A DNA stretch of 64,000 nucleotides. Origin: Trichopria drosophilae (Eukaryota > Arthropoda > Insecta > Hymenoptera > Diapriidae). The stretch covers positions 7,557,001 through 7,621,000 of the forward strand of contig CM059585.1 of assembly GCA_030407085.1 (NCBI GenBank). Reading direction: 5' to 3'. This document shows positions 1 through 12,009 of the stretch, in pieces. The position numbers and the translations under genes are program-made. Within the stretch, counting starts at the first letter, position 1. Each line of letters begins with the position of its first letter. The notes beneath the pieces were generated by a model that worked only from the letters and a program-made list of their open reading frames with translations, was not told where the DNA came from and searched no databases.

Positions 1-1100
1 TGAAGTGCAACCCAGTTTGACATTTTTGTTGATATTTAAGAACACTTTTGAAGGAATCACTATACATTTATTGACGAATTTTGTAATCGACATTTAATCT
101 TTTGTAATAATAAAATTTAAAAGAAATTGTGTATTCAGCTCACTCATAAATATTTTTTAGAAAATATAACATTACTATCTTTTATAAGATATACTATAAC
201 TTTATTTAGCATTTTTGTGAATTAAACAATTAAACATGTTATGAATATTTCTTAGCAGTATCGCAATATTTCTAAAAAAATTTTCTTCGTATATAAACCG
301 CATTTTCAAATGCCTAGTTTCGTTTGAGAATGATTAATACATGTCTTTAAGTTCAATTAAAGCAGAAAAGCAAAATAATATGAATAAAATATTTTCATCC
401 AATTTTCAGTAGCTTCACAGGACTATAACTTAGAAAGTTCTGATAACTAAAGTAAGTGAGCCCATCTACATAAAAAATTTTCGTGACCGATGGGAAGTAG
501 TACAAAGAACTTCTATTAGTTAGGATACTATTTTGATTGAAGATAATAGTAGGTAGTTAAATTGACGTAAATATTTGTCGAAGATCATGTCGAAGAAATA
601 TTTGTTGAAGATCAAAGGTGATACCTTGCAATAAACACTAACAATAAGAGGAATATACTAATGTATTAAAAATGAATTGATAGCTCCAGTAAAAATAATT
701 TCACTAAAAATAACCAAAAAATGTTTAATAAATTAGTGACTATTTTTTAACCAGTCAGCCATAATTCAAGAAATTATTAATGAAATTTTATAAGATCCAG
801 TTACGACCGTAATGAAAGTAAATCAACTAAAAATTAACTATAAATCAATTAAAAATGTATCTTTGTTCTTATTCGTTTAGTAAGTAGTTAAAATGTTATT
901 ATATTTAGTAAAATGAACTTTCAAAATGTTCCTTTTTCTATAATGGTAGTTAATTTAACTCATTTACGATCATAACAGTAATTAATGCGAATCCGTTGGG
1001 GGCCTATTGAAATTTGAGTAAATAAAAAGTATTAAAATTGGTAAAATTTTGGAATATGCACGAATCCCAAGCAGCAAAATATGGCAAAAATACCTCTTTT
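1..1100. other. AT-rich intergenic DNA, no gene seen
   Basis: No open reading frame, splice-like structure or terminal-repeat element can be supported here. The sequence is AT-rich with stop codons in every frame. Confidence 0.6.
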
Positions 1101-1119
1101 CAGCCTTCCATCATCTTAT

Positions 1120-2850
1120 TTACCTAAAATAGAAGTCCAATTACGGAAAGTGGGGACAAAAGTAGAATATGTCGTAGTGTGAATTTGGTAAAATCGACCT
1201 GTACTTGGGCGAAAATTGGTAATATTTAGGTAATTTTGACCTATTTTCGACTTAATTCTGACCAAATCTGTACTCCATTTGTTTCTAACTTTTCTTCTTT
1301 GCACGTGGCAAGCCTGACTATGTACTTGTATCCTTATATACTTACGTTATGGTATAGTAATGCAATCATGTAAAGTTTTCGTCAGAATACAAAGCAAAGG
1401 GAATACATATACAGATTATGTCAGTTTCCATATCATGAAATTAAGCATGATATAACGTTCATTTTACGTGCGACGGAAAATTTCCTGTTCAGACTTTAAT
1501 GCTATCCCGTTAAGAATTAACTCCTCGTAAAAATAAGCAATTAAAAAAAAATTAATTTACCGTAGAAAAATCGGTAATTTTATTTTACGCTTAAATCACC
1601 TTGAAATACTTATTATTTAATTCATATAGCAAAAGTGATAAAAAATATGTCTTATTTACAATTACAGAGGAAATAGAACAGCCGGATTAAATTAATTAGT
1701 TACTAGCAAATTTTAGATTATGTGCGATTCTGAGTTTCGACCTAACAGTAAAATATTCGACCTATAAGTCAACTTTCCTTATTTAGGGAATTTTAACTTT
1801 AAAGTTCACAACTTTGAAGTCCAATTATCGGCCGACAGGAAATCTGCATAAACATAAGTGCACATCGATATATAAATATGTATATGCATGTGATCGACTA
1901 CTGTTGTTCACTATCGATTCTTCGGTAAATCGATCTTCGATACAATATGTATTTTGACAGTTATATTTTGTCAATTATTAACTTTTCTTCGGCAGCATCA
2001 CACTCGTCACTATCATAATTAGTGTCATCAGCAGCTATTAATTATTCCACTAGTAATGGCGAATTACATTGTTCGTTCGTCGTGAAATCGGTAACATCTT
2101 CAGGAAAATTACCTGCAGGCACATCTGTAGTCGAACTTGTCGATTGTACAATATCACGACTGGTACCTACAGTTGTCTCTGTTTCACAGATTCTTTTTCT
2201 ATCTATGAAACGTCGATGAAAGTCGGAACGTTCTTTTTCGAGTCATTGTCGTTTATAAACATTTACTCAGGACAACCAGTACTAACGTATACAGTTTGAG
2301 GTGAGGTTGTTTTCGTTATTTTGTTTGTGTCATCGACTATAACCTTATTAGTCGAAATGCCTTATAAGTAATTTTCCGCAGTAAATTCGACTTTCAGGTC
2401 AAACGTGCAGCACACTATTAGGTCATAATTTCAACCTGTTAGTCAAACTATAAACTTATATAAGGCAATTGACCAATTAAGATATTTCGCCCACTTCGTC
2501 GAAAAAAGGAAAACATACAAGGTCATATTGACTTAAAAGTGGGCATGATATGAACTTATAAGTTTATTCGACTTTGAAGACATATTTTTGGTTCAAATTT
2601 AGTAATTTCGACCTAATGCATAACTTTGAAGTCACAAGACTTTAAAGGCGTTTCTTAGGTTACATTTAGGTGATTTTCGACCCTCGTCTGAAGTCTATTC
2701 GACTTATGAGAAGATATTTTGGTCGAAAAGTGATAAGTTTTACTTTATTAGGGCATTCTGCCTTCGGCTTGGTCGAAATGACTCTTGTTGCTTGGGATTC
2801 GAAATCCAAAAATCGACCAGGTACATTCAATGTATTTTTGTCTCCTGAAA
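1120..2850. repeat. Degenerate repeat field rich in TTTCGACCT / AGGTCGAA words
   Basis: Short phrases such as TTTCGACCTA, AGTCGAA and GGTCGAAA recur dozens of times in both orientations, separated by about 20-60 bases of AT-rich sequence. The spacing is irregular, so this is a decayed tandem or nested repeat and not a clean satellite. Short ORFs in it (for example 2670-2987) lack recognisable domains and look like chance. I cannot assign a repeat family. Confidence 0.4.
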
Positions 2851-3690
2851 TCGAATACGGCTGGAATCTTGAAAAAACCACAAAAAATATTTTTTTTTTG
2901 TTTAGTTTTTTTGCATTTGCGGAAAATACGAATTGGACGAAAAAATATTTGCAACAAAAAAAGCATGAAATTCTACACAAAAAGTGATATACTTTTTTAT
3001 TGTAATCGTAAAAGGAAGCCCGCAAAATGGCCATGAAATCGACTAGTTATCCGTTAGTGTGTCTTAAAACACAAAATGAAATATGAGAACTTTTACTAGC
3101 CTAACCTCCAACCAACAACCAACTTTCAGTTCAAAAACTAATGTGGCGATACTACACGAAATCCCACCAAATTCAATAGACTACTGTATTTGGTGGGTTG
3201 GGGGTTAAGATGGTGTAAAAAGAGTGGAGTGGGAGGAGTTGCCCCCGGAACGTAGACACCACTAGGTAAGTAAGCGAAACGAGATAAATGTAAAAAACAT
3301 GAGTGCACTAAACTAGTCACGTTCTTCACAATTACCATAAAAAAATATATATAACCTTTTTTAGAGTATTTCATGTTCTACATTTTTTTCTTGGAAACAC
3401 TTTTTCGTCTAAAGCGTATTTTTCAAAATAAATATAAAAAGCTAAAAAAACACATTTTTTTCAAGATATAACCCAACATATATCTGAGCGCCAATTTCTA
3501 CTATCATATTTGTTTTAAGAGAAGACAAAAATAAACCAAAAACATGTAGCCGTTTCTTTGCTTCATTTGATTTCGAACACGTGCATCATACGAAGGTTTA
3601 CCGTTGAATTTAGAGGAGAAGGTTCATCACAAAAAAATATTATTCTCAGTGTATTTATAATATTCATTATATGGTCGCTGCGCACTTAGT
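2850..3690. other. AT-rich intergenic DNA, no gene seen
   Basis: Contains homopolymer-rich sequence and a C-rich patch on the minus strand near 3190-3260. No coding or RNA gene can be supported. Confidence 0.5.
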
Positions 3691-3699
3691 ACTCAATTC

Positions 3700-3990
3700 T
3701 CTCAAAATCTGATGATTTATTGTAATTCAGGCTCTAATGTAGCAATTTCGTATACTTATAACGTACTTGAAGATTACACATATATATCCTCGTATTTTTA
3801 GCCTCCGAATCTAACATTGTAGGATGGAATAATATAAAGTGGTCGAGTGCTTAAAATGTATAAAAATTTGTTTATAACAAATCAATTGGTTGTTAAATAA
3901 TGTAGTAATTTTTTTATTTTCGGAAAAAAATTTTCACGTTTTGTGTGATTCGAAACAAAAAGGTCCTTATCAACTTATAATTTTAAATTT
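3700..3990 (+). repeat. Dispersed repeat, copy 1 of an inverted pair
   Basis: This stretch matches, in opposite orientation and with many substitutions, 7270-7500. Shared landmarks are GTATTTTTAGCC, AGGATGGAAT, AAGTGGTCG, a run near GAAAAAAATTTT, and AAAGGTCCTTA. The two copies flank the 4.4-6.4 kb LINE relic. They are most simply two copies of one old repeat in opposite orientations. Confidence 0.4.
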
Positions 3991-4399
3991 AAATATTTAC
4001 TAAGTTAATATTTAATACAATTGAATTAGAAACATCATCGTTACTACTTTGAGTACTATAAAGTTTATCCTTTTTCTTCAATTTTTATAAATAAAACATA
4101 ATTTACTATTTATAAAATCACTCATTTTATATTAAATAAACTATCAAGCTCTACATAATTGTACTTTACGAAAGAGAATGGAACTAAGATCGTTAATGCA
4201 GCATCCAGCTTAGCGACTTCGTTTGAATTAGTTTTAAACATCTTGAAACATGACTGTTAAACAAGCACGTGGAGGCGAGATTTAAAATTTAAATCGAATA
4301 ACGAGAATTGTATAAATTAATGTTTAATAAATAAAAACAAAACAAGAACATAGTTGGATTAAAAATAGGCTACAACCATGCCTAGTAGCATGTAAAGAA

Positions 4400-6400
4400 T
4401 TGCAAACATTGCGAATTTCGAAAATTGCTAACGAAATACTTACAAATGATTAGCAAACTTCCGCAAAGGAATTTCTGGTCAACCATTAAACATCTTGGTA
4501 TTTCAAAGTCGATCTTACCTCAGCTTCCCCCCTTCCAAATGGATCCAGATTGTATAAATGAACATTTTACTAGCCTTCCTCAAACTCTTCCGCAAATCTA
4601 ATTACCCATTATTTAACATTCTGTTCGTCTAGAATCCCCTTGAGTACCTCGTTTTCCTTTACCCCAATATCTATGAATAACCTAACAAACATAATTAGTA
4701 AAACCAAGAGCACGGGTGCTGGTTTAGACGTCATTACAGGTGAGATGTTTTTAAGATCTTATAAATTTTGTTTACCGGAGATTCTTAATATCATTAATAC
4801 GATTATTTCAACCTCAAATTATCGTGAAGTGTGGAAATCTGCATCTGTTCATCCAATTCCCAAAATTACAAAGCCTATGGTTCCGAAAGATCTTCGTCCG
4901 ATTAGTTGACTTCCGATTCTTTCCAAAATATTTGAGGAAGTTTGCTATCAGCAATTATTGGTATATTTTAATACTTTCAAACTTTTCCCAGCGTTTCAAT
5001 CGGGGGCTTTAGGCGCTTTTTTGGTTGTGAAACAGCGCTACTAAATGTATCTGATGAAGTACTAAGTAACTGGGATCATAAGTGTTTGACTCTATTTGAT
5101 TTTACCAGTGCCTTTGATACCACCAACCATGACCTATTAATAACAAAATTAGCATTTTATGGAGTGTCTAAAGAGACTTGCGACCGCCTTCGCTCTTATC
5201 TAACAGACAGATCTCAGTCAGTTACTATAAAATCTGAAAATACAAGTTTTACTTCTTCTAAAAAGATTCTTACAAGTGGTGTTCCACAAGGAGCTAAAAG
5301 TTCAGTATTATTTATCATTTTTACCATAGATATTTATGATTGTTTTAATAATGTAAAAATTAAAACTTATGCAGATGACATGCAAATTCTCATTACAATC
5401 ATACATTTAATTTAATAATTGGGCTAATGATAATGCTTAATTATCAATCCGAGTAAAACTAAAATGTTATTAATTGGAGGCAATCATTATTTATCAAAAG
5501 TTAATATTGATAACATCAATATTTATGTAAAAGGCAATATCATCCCATTAACAAATAAAGCAGTGGATCTTGGACTCATTATTGATTCCAATTGGTCTTT
5601 TGATTCACATATATCCAAAAAAATTGGAATTTCTTATGCGAGACTACGTGATTATGTAGAAATAGATTATGTGAACTTGTACTTCCACACATTTTATATT
5701 GTATATTCAGTATTTGGCCCCTAACATTCCCCGAAGAACTGGTCGAGAGTTCAGGCAGTTCAAAACGCTTGTTTACGTTATATTTACCTTATTAGGATGA
5801 ATATGCAGGATAGAATGGAGATCCGAATTTTAAGACTCTTAAGTAAACTACTATCGATAAAAGAACCAGAATATCTCTATTCTGTTCTGGAATTTCTAGG
5901 AAGCAATGCAAGTAATTGTAGAAGCGCTGTGCTACAGCAGAACCCCGCTGGATTGTCACGGTTGGTTCCTAGTCTTCCCCGCAAACCCCGCTGGACTGTC
6001 GGCAATAGGGGAAGCATCGCTTCCACCTCTACGCCGTAATCATGTCCATGACCAATCACAGACACGCCCTGTGAATAGACAGCACTAGAGACGCCCCTGA
6101 GACGGCGAACAGCATGGTGGGGGTAAAGCGATTCCGAGAAGTGCCAATCCAGCGGGGCGTAATCCCGACAATCCAGCGGGGTGCCAATCCAGCTCGGTGC
6201 CAATCTAGCGGGGTTCTACTGTATATACTTTAAGATATCCAGCTCACTCATCCAACAAATATACTGGCTCGTTTTCATACTATACGACAAAAATGTTCAA
6301 TGCTCTTCCGTTAAACATTCGCAAATCTGTTCTTTCTGTTGGTCTATTTATGAGGAAGGTGAGGGAGTTTTATCATTTGCGTAATCGCCAATTGAAATAG
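4400..6400 (+). mobile_element. Broken non-LTR retrotransposon (LINE, CR1/Jockey-type reverse transcriptase)
   Basis: Translations in shifting frames give, in order, typical LINE ORF2 pieces. They are a pre-RT segment (NFWSTIKHLGI, near 4470), the RT N-terminal region ending DLRPIS (4640-4906), an in-frame TGA at 4907-4909 followed in frame by LPILSKIFEE, and the DFTSAFDTTNHDLL block (5098 on). After these come GVPQGA, the catalytic YADD (5368-5379), a post-RT segment VDLGLIIDSNWSFDSH (5464-5724), the motif VQAVQNACLRYI (near 5745), and the C-terminal LRYPAHSSNKYTGSFSYY / MFNALPLNIRKS ending at a TAG at 6398-6400. At least one nonsense codon and several frameshifts kill it. No endonuclease domain is seen, so the copy is 5'-truncated. 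A MITE sits inside it at 5935-6221. The exact clade is not certain. Confidence 0.85.
5935..6221. mobile_element. MITE nested in the LINE, TA-flanked
   Basis: The 287-base element starts CAGCAGAACCCCGCT and ends with the inverted counterpart AGCGGGGTTCTACTG. It is flanked by TA on both sides (5933-5934 and 6222-6223). Subterminal copies of CCCCGCTGGATTG recur in both orientations. It interrupts the LINE C-terminal coding sequence, whose conserved residues resume right after it, so it inserted later. TA duplication and the CAGTAGA-like ends suggest a Tc1/mariner/pogo-type non-autonomous element. It is more GC-rich than its surroundings. Confidence 0.8.
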
Positions 6401-7265
6401 TATTAATGTCGCGTTCCTGAGAAGTTTACGATAAAATCATTCCAATTCAATTATATTAAATAATAACATAAATATTTAAATTTAAAATAAAAGTTGATAA
6501 GAATCTTCTTGTTTCAAATCACACAAAACATGAACATTTTTATCAGACAGTGAAAAAATTACTACGTTATTTAAAAAACGAATGTTATAAACAAATTGTT
6601 GTAAACAATTTATATAAACATTCGGTGGCTTTATAATATTTAATCCTATAATGTCAGAGATCATAATCGCAGAAAAACAAGAATATTTTCCCGAAAAACA
6701 AAAAAATTACATTTATGTTACAGTGTTCGTAAAATTCTATTTTACACATTTTTCACTTTTTTGGGCGCATTTTACACACACTTGCAACATAAAATATTGT
6801 TCTACGTATGTGCGAAAATGTTTTTTGTACCAATGTGAATGCGGACCTCGATTTCAGTTCGGCCCGCAACCCTCACTATTTTTCAGGCCCTTGTATCGAA
6901 AACTACTATTTTTACAACTAATTGCTATAAACTAATTAATATGAACAATTGTTATACGCAGTCGAGCACTTTATGATATATCTACCCTATATATTACATT
7001 AGGAGGTGAAAATTACGAGGACAGATGTGGAATCATCAAGTACGCCGTAAGTATGTATACTTAGTTCATATCCACACTGCGAAACCGCCGGAAGTTATCG
7101 CCTCAAGAACTATGAAAACGTTTAAAAAATGTAAAATTCGAATCTTTTACTTAAAGTATAGTAATACAAGAAAAGTTAAAGGTGGATTTAAAAACAAAAC
7201 GTCGGTATTGATGCGGTAGTGTGTCAAAAATGACAAAAATCGACTATTTTTTTAAAGTTTGTGAA
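6401..7265. other. Intergenic, no gene seen
   Basis: AT-rich. A slightly GC-richer patch at 6840-6895 gives no recognisable protein. Nothing further can be supported. Confidence 0.5.
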
Positions 7266-7269
7266 TTTT

Positions 7270-7500
7270 TTCTCTAAAAGTTGTCATCCTACATGAAAGT
7301 TACTAAGGACCTTTTTTCAAAATTACCCAAAACAACATGAAAAAATTTTTTCCAAAGCAAAACGAACAAAATTATTCAATAGTTTTAAAAACTTTTTATC
7401 AACAATTAACCGACCACTTTTGAGCATTCCACCCAAAAAATTCGTGTTCAGCGGCCAAAAATACATAAAAAAAAATCAAATCGTTTGTTTCAAATGGAGA
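7270..7500 (-). repeat. Dispersed repeat, copy 2 of an inverted pair
   Basis: Reverse-complement counterpart of 3700-3990, with the same landmarks: TAAGGACCTTTTT, CGACCACTTTTGAGCATTCC and GGCCAAAAATAC. Divergence is high, so both copies are old. Confidence 0.4.
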
Positions 7501-8825
7501 CATATAAAAGGCTACGGCAACATATTTCACACCTAGAGTAGTTCGACGATACTGTTAAATTTCATGTTTAGAATTATCGTGTAATATGCCCCCGAAATTT
7601 GTACTCAGTGCGAAAAAAAAGTTACTTATAAATGGACATTTGTACACCTAATACGGTGAATCTAAGGATGGAATAATAATAATTTTTTGTTTGTATTTTA
7701 TTAAGATATTAAATTATATTATATTGCTCAATACATGTGAAATTTTGTGTTCTTATAATTTGTTATGATTTTTATTGGCAAGGTTTTAATTATTACAATT
7801 TTTTTCGCAAAAGTTTTTTCACAAAAGTTTTCATACGGGAGTTTTTTGACGAAGCCTTTTTATAGCACAAGTTTTTCTGTCAGGAGTTTTTTTTTTAAAG
7901 TTATTCTTTCGATCAAAATTTTCATGTACCCTGACAGTCACGTCAAATATGTTTGAAAATTGCAGTTTAAAGTGTAAAAATTTGATGATGGTTGGAAGTT
8001 TCCGAGTGATACAAAATTAAAATAATTTATCAGTATCATAAATAATAAAGGCTTAATTATATATAGATATACAATTTCGCTTTACAAATATTTATCTAAT
8101 ATTAGACTTTTTTCTCACGTGATTACCCTTAATACTCCCATAATAAAAATGTTTCTACAAAATTTCTTAAATAGTCATCAACGAGAATAGATTCTTAATT
8201 CGTTAGTCTTTACTATTCATCTGGATTAAAGGTGTAAAGTTTCATTGCAGTTTGAAATTGTCCAAATTTTAAGAAAGTAAGGGATTGAGATAATAATGTC
8301 GTTTTAATATTAACAAGTTAAACAGTTTTTTAATACAGTTTTTCTATAAATGATCTGAAAATTTAGCAAATTATTTTTACAAGTCTCAATTTTTTTTTCA
8401 AAAACAATAATACTTTCTATCTTTACCCATGTAATTATTAGTAAAAATTAAATTCTTCGAAAGGTTAATAATATTTTCCCAAACATACGATATCTAGGGA
8501 TCTACGTACGTTAAACTTTTATGATTATGGATGAAAAGTATTGGTCATACAATTTTTTCTGATAGATTTGCGAAATTAGTAATAAGGCGAATAAGTCAAT
8601 AATCAATTAGTAAATCTCATTTAATTACTAAAATGTACTTTAAAGTAGTTACTTTCATTACTGGATCTGTTACAGACTAACCTTGATATTCATTTGATAT
8701 TTTCTATACAACGTTTTAATAAAAATGAAATAAACATTAAAACTATTACTGCAAATTATCTACTATTTTTTATGTAAATTACGCATACGAAAACAATATA
8801 TAAATGAAACTCCACACGCGCATTA
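7500..8825. other. AT-rich intergenic DNA, no gene seen
   Basis: A degenerate run of AAGTTTTT/GAGTTTTT words lies at 7790-7910. No gene or element can be supported. Confidence 0.5.
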
Positions 8826-9210
8826 ATAGCAACTTCGTCATATCCGTATATTTTGTCTAAACGATAACAAGAAAATGGGCAGGGGAACAAATTTCCGAAA
8901 ATCAAAACCCCGAAAGGCTAAAATTTCGATATTGCGAGGGTCCGAGGTATTTTAATTTGCTTTCGTTTTGCCAAATTTTCAAAGTCAAAGCGAAGAAAAT
9001 CACCCTGGGAGCCATGCTATATCGAAATTTTGTCATTTCGTTGTGTTGATTTTCGGAACTTTGTTCACCGGCCAGAAAATAGATTTATTTTTTGATTGAT
9101 TATAACTAATAAGTGGATTATAATCTCTCTGCTGCTATTTGTTACTTCTCTAATTCGAAACTAATTTCATTCGTAATAATCACGTTCGTTTGTTTTTAAA
9201 TCTTGGATTT
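8826..9210 (+). repeat. Direct repeat copy 1, interrupted by a TIR element
   Basis: Sequence flanking the element at 8877-9073 matches 10085-10250. Shared landmarks are AACTTCGTCATAT, ATTTTGTCTAAA, GATAACAAGAAA, GATTATAACTAATAA and CACGTTCG. Copy 2 lacks the insertion and so records the pre-insertion state. Confidence 0.6.
8877..9073. mobile_element. 197-bp TIR element (MITE) with AGAAAAT duplication
   Basis: The ends are inverted repeats: GGGCAGGGGAACAAATTTCC on the left and, read inward from the right, GGCCGGTGAACAAAGTTCC. Both continue into CGAAAATCAA. The 7-base word AGAAAAT occurs immediately outside both ends (8870-8876 and 9074-9080). The homologous segment at 10085-10250 has no element at this point, which supports a real insertion. 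The superfamily is uncertain. Confidence 0.75.
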
Positions 9211-10080
9211 TATTTTGCAACAAGATTTTAAACAACTTATATAATATCAGATATTTGATATATGTCTGCAAGAATTCTTACTAGACAGGTTCACAAAACT
9301 GATAATTTCTATTTGTCGATATCCTAATGATACAATAAAATATGTTTACGTAAAAATTAAAAATATTTATAAAATATGGACAGTGCTTTTAGTGATAATA
9401 CAAAAAAATAATACAGTTTCCAACTAGCTTATAATAAATACTGCTAAAATTTTTAAAAAATTATTAATTAATAAACTATTAAATACACTAAATGTATTAT
9501 ATACGTTTAGAGTTATGTCTATGTAACAGAAATCTATTAACATATATCGGTTATCACTATATCGTTTAGTAATTTTTACTACATTTCTAGTACTATAACC
9601 TGTTACTGCAGAAGTTCATTTTACTACTCGCAATATAGTTACGTCGTCCATTTACTACAGTATAATATAGTCATTTTTTAGCAGATTTTACTATTTTCTT
9701 CTCGAACTATAAGAAAAATAAAATGGTTTTATAATTGACCATTAAAATATTATTGTATTGACTGTTACTTTCAACACATTTATTATTTTTCAAGAAAACA
9801 TCAATAAACAAAAATAATAGAACACATAAAAAAGAACGATATACTTTGAAAAAAAAAATTAATGAGAAATATGCACTCATGTTTTCTTTCAAAGAATAAC
9901 GAATCAATTTTTTTCAACATTTGTAATTTTAGTGCCACGGGATAAGGAACAATCCGAAAAATTTTAAAAAACTTGTTTGAGATATTTTTTATTTATTTAA
10001 CTAGTTCCGATACTATATTAATATCAATTTAAGCATGAAGAAGATAAAAAATAACAAATTAGAAAACAAATATCACAATG
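9211..10080. other. AT-rich intergenic DNA, no gene seen
   Basis: No coding potential or repeat structure that I can support. The 66-codon minus-strand ORF at 9707-9907 is low-complexity Phe/Leu-rich sequence and probably chance. Confidence 0.5.
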
Positions 10081-10084
10081 TGAC

Positions 10085-10250
10085 ATTTATAACAACTTCG
10101 CCATATTTTGTCTAAATGATAACAAGAAATTTGTTTTTTCGATTATAACTAATAATTCGATTAAAAGCCCTCCACTGCTATATGTTTATTTCTAGATTCA
10201 AAACTGGGTTTATTTGTATTCACCACGTTCGCTTTTCAATTTTAACAAAT
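10085..10250 (+). repeat. Direct repeat copy 2 (empty site)
   Basis: Matches 8826-9210 without the 197-bp element and serves as its empty-site reference. Confidence 0.6.
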
Positions 10251-10930
10251 ATAGTAAAAATCTTTTTTACAAATTAAAATCCAAAATGTATTAAAACAAT
10301 TAAAAAAATAAAAAGGTTTTTATGCAAGTCTTCAAGCGAGTTTCTAGATGTATTAGTAGAAATACACATAATTTTCATGAAAAGTAGCATTATTTTATTA
10401 CAGAAACAATTGTATACATAAATAAATTTATTTTGCATCAAAAACAATTGCATCTTTTAAAAGGTTTTCATCTTTTGAATTCAAATTAAATCAATCATTT
10501 ATACTCCAAGTCTTTCAGTTAGAATTACATATTTAAATGTGTCAAGTTTCTCATAAACCTTTAGTATTTTGTTGCAATGACACTAAGTTAAATTACCACG
10601 ACAAAAGAACGAAGAGATTAAAATCAATTCACTAATGAAATAATCTACCTCCAATAGTAACAAAAAAATCATTTATTGAATCAGTCTTTAATCTCTATTA
10701 TACAACTTGATGGAATATTCGATTTACAATAGCAGAAGCAAAAATACGTTTTATAAATGTCACCTCCTGCTTTAGTAAGGTTTTCATCGACGTTGTCAAA
10801 TCTTTAACTATTTGAGAGAATATTACTATAACTATATATACTAAATACAATAAATTAGACGTTCGGCATGGGATCCCCTTGGCAAAAAACGAAAGGGCGA
10901 TCTAACTCGAAATTCTGCAAAACGTACCGA
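10250..10930. other. Intergenic, upstream of gene A1
   Basis: AT-rich with no supportable gene. Distal regulatory elements of A1 could lie here, but nothing specific is visible. Confidence 0.4.
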
Positions 10931-10933
10931 AAA

Positions 10934-11054
10934 GCAAGGCCGCAGTAAAAGATAGTAAAGATTGGAGGATAGAAAGATGCTAATGAGGGGCGTTTAAATC
11001 TCGGCAGTAGGAGAGTTACTATAAAAAGAGTGGCAGATTTTGATTTGGACACAG
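10934..11054 (+). promoter_or_regulatory. Promoter of cuticle gene A1
   Basis: Elements in order: a nuclear-receptor-like half-site GCAAGGCCG (10934-10942; one mismatch to the FTZ-F1 consensus YCAAGGYCR), ATGCTAATG (10977-10985), the box TCGGCAGTAGGAG (11001-11013), a 6-base spacer, TATAAAAAG (11020-11028), and an initiator-like ACAGT (11051-11055). The A of CAGT lies 33 bases after the first T of the TATA box, the expected spacing. Most of this block recurs upstream of A2. Confidence 0.8.
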
Positions 11055-11098
11055 TTCGATCGCCTGGTCTTCCGAGCATCATCTATCGATACCTCAAA

Positions 11099-11910
11099 AT
11101 GAAATCGGTAAAGTAGTTTCAAGTATTAACGAATTACCTTTACGAAGTACAAATAGTTATTTCAATTTTTTATAAATTTATCAATTAATAAGGTGTAATC
11201 AAGCATGATCCTTAAATCCAAGGAATTTATAATAATAAATATTAATTTCGCCTGTAATAACAAACTTTGCAATATACAATATCTTACAGACAGTTAAACA
11301 GAAATATAATAGAATTTAAGTAAAATTTGAGTAATCTTCATTTAAACAAAAAAATCAAGGATTCGTATGAAAAGTAGTTATATTTTCTGAATTTACTAAA
11401 GTTTCTAAACCTATGATGTTACTATTAATTGCTAGTGATGGCACAGCTGAACATTGATCGCTAACTTTCAATAGATAAAAATGACAGATCTGCTCAGTAG
11501 TGTCACCAGATTACTATTACATATTAAAACTATTCTAATGTTTGATGAATTTCTGTTTATTTCAGTTTATTGTTTTGACTGCCTTGGTGGCTGTAGCCCT
11601 CGCCGCACCCCAGGAATTGGCCAGTGCAACTGCCAGGTCACCACCCCAGAAACATGAAGCTGTCACAGTAGTGAAAGAACATCCTTCCAACAATGATGGT
11701 CTTGGTGCTTATCACTACTCCTTCCAACAATCCGATGGACAAACCAGAGAAGAAACTGGACAAATTGTCGAAATCGAAAAGGACCAACACGCCATGCGAG
11801 TTAAGGGAAGCTACAGCTGGGTTGATCCCCATGACAAACAGACCTACACTGTCCACTACGAATCTGACGAATACGGATACCGACCAACTGGCGAACATTT
11901 ACCAAAATAA
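11099..11910 (+). CDS. RR-1 cuticle protein gene A1
   Basis: Two-exon gene, join(11099..11107, 11566..11910), encoding 117 aa. Exon 1 is ATG AAA TCG followed by the donor GTAAAG; the acceptor is TTTATTTCAG. The intron is phase 0. The product is a secreted structural protein expected to bind chitin in the cuticle. Residues 1-16 form a signal peptide cleaved before APQ. A short linker follows, then the extended Rebers-Riddiford domain (about 51-110) with GSYSWVDP and YESDEYGYRP, and the C-terminus ends EHLPK. The small size and C-terminal domain without His-rich sequence fit RR-1, the class typical of flexible cuticle. The in-frame ATG at 11542 lies in the intron and would destroy the signal peptide. 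It is nearly identical to A2. The promoter at 10934-11054 and the poly(A) signal at 11946-11951 complete the gene. Confidence 0.95.
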
Positions 11911-11945
11911 GTTAAATTAATTCCCCTTCCATCGACTGTTCTACC

Positions 11946-11951
11946 AATAAA
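11946..11951 (+). terminator. Poly(A) signal of A1
   Basis: AATAAA lies 35 bases after the stop codon of A1. The matching signal in A2 lies at the same distance. Confidence 0.8.
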
Positions 11952-12009
11952 TTAGTTATATTTGCAATTTGAATTTTTTAATCAACTCTTACCTATGTCT
12001 TAACAAATG

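Noticed and set aside
5877..6203. 108-codon minus-strand ORF
   Set aside because: It lies across the GC-rich MITE and results from its repeated CCCCGCTGGATTG words.
11542..11910. Single-exon reading of gene A1 starting at ATG 11542
   Set aside because: The first eight residues come from the intron end (TTTATTTCAG acceptor). The 9-base exon at 11099 restores a standard signal peptide and sits correctly behind the promoter.
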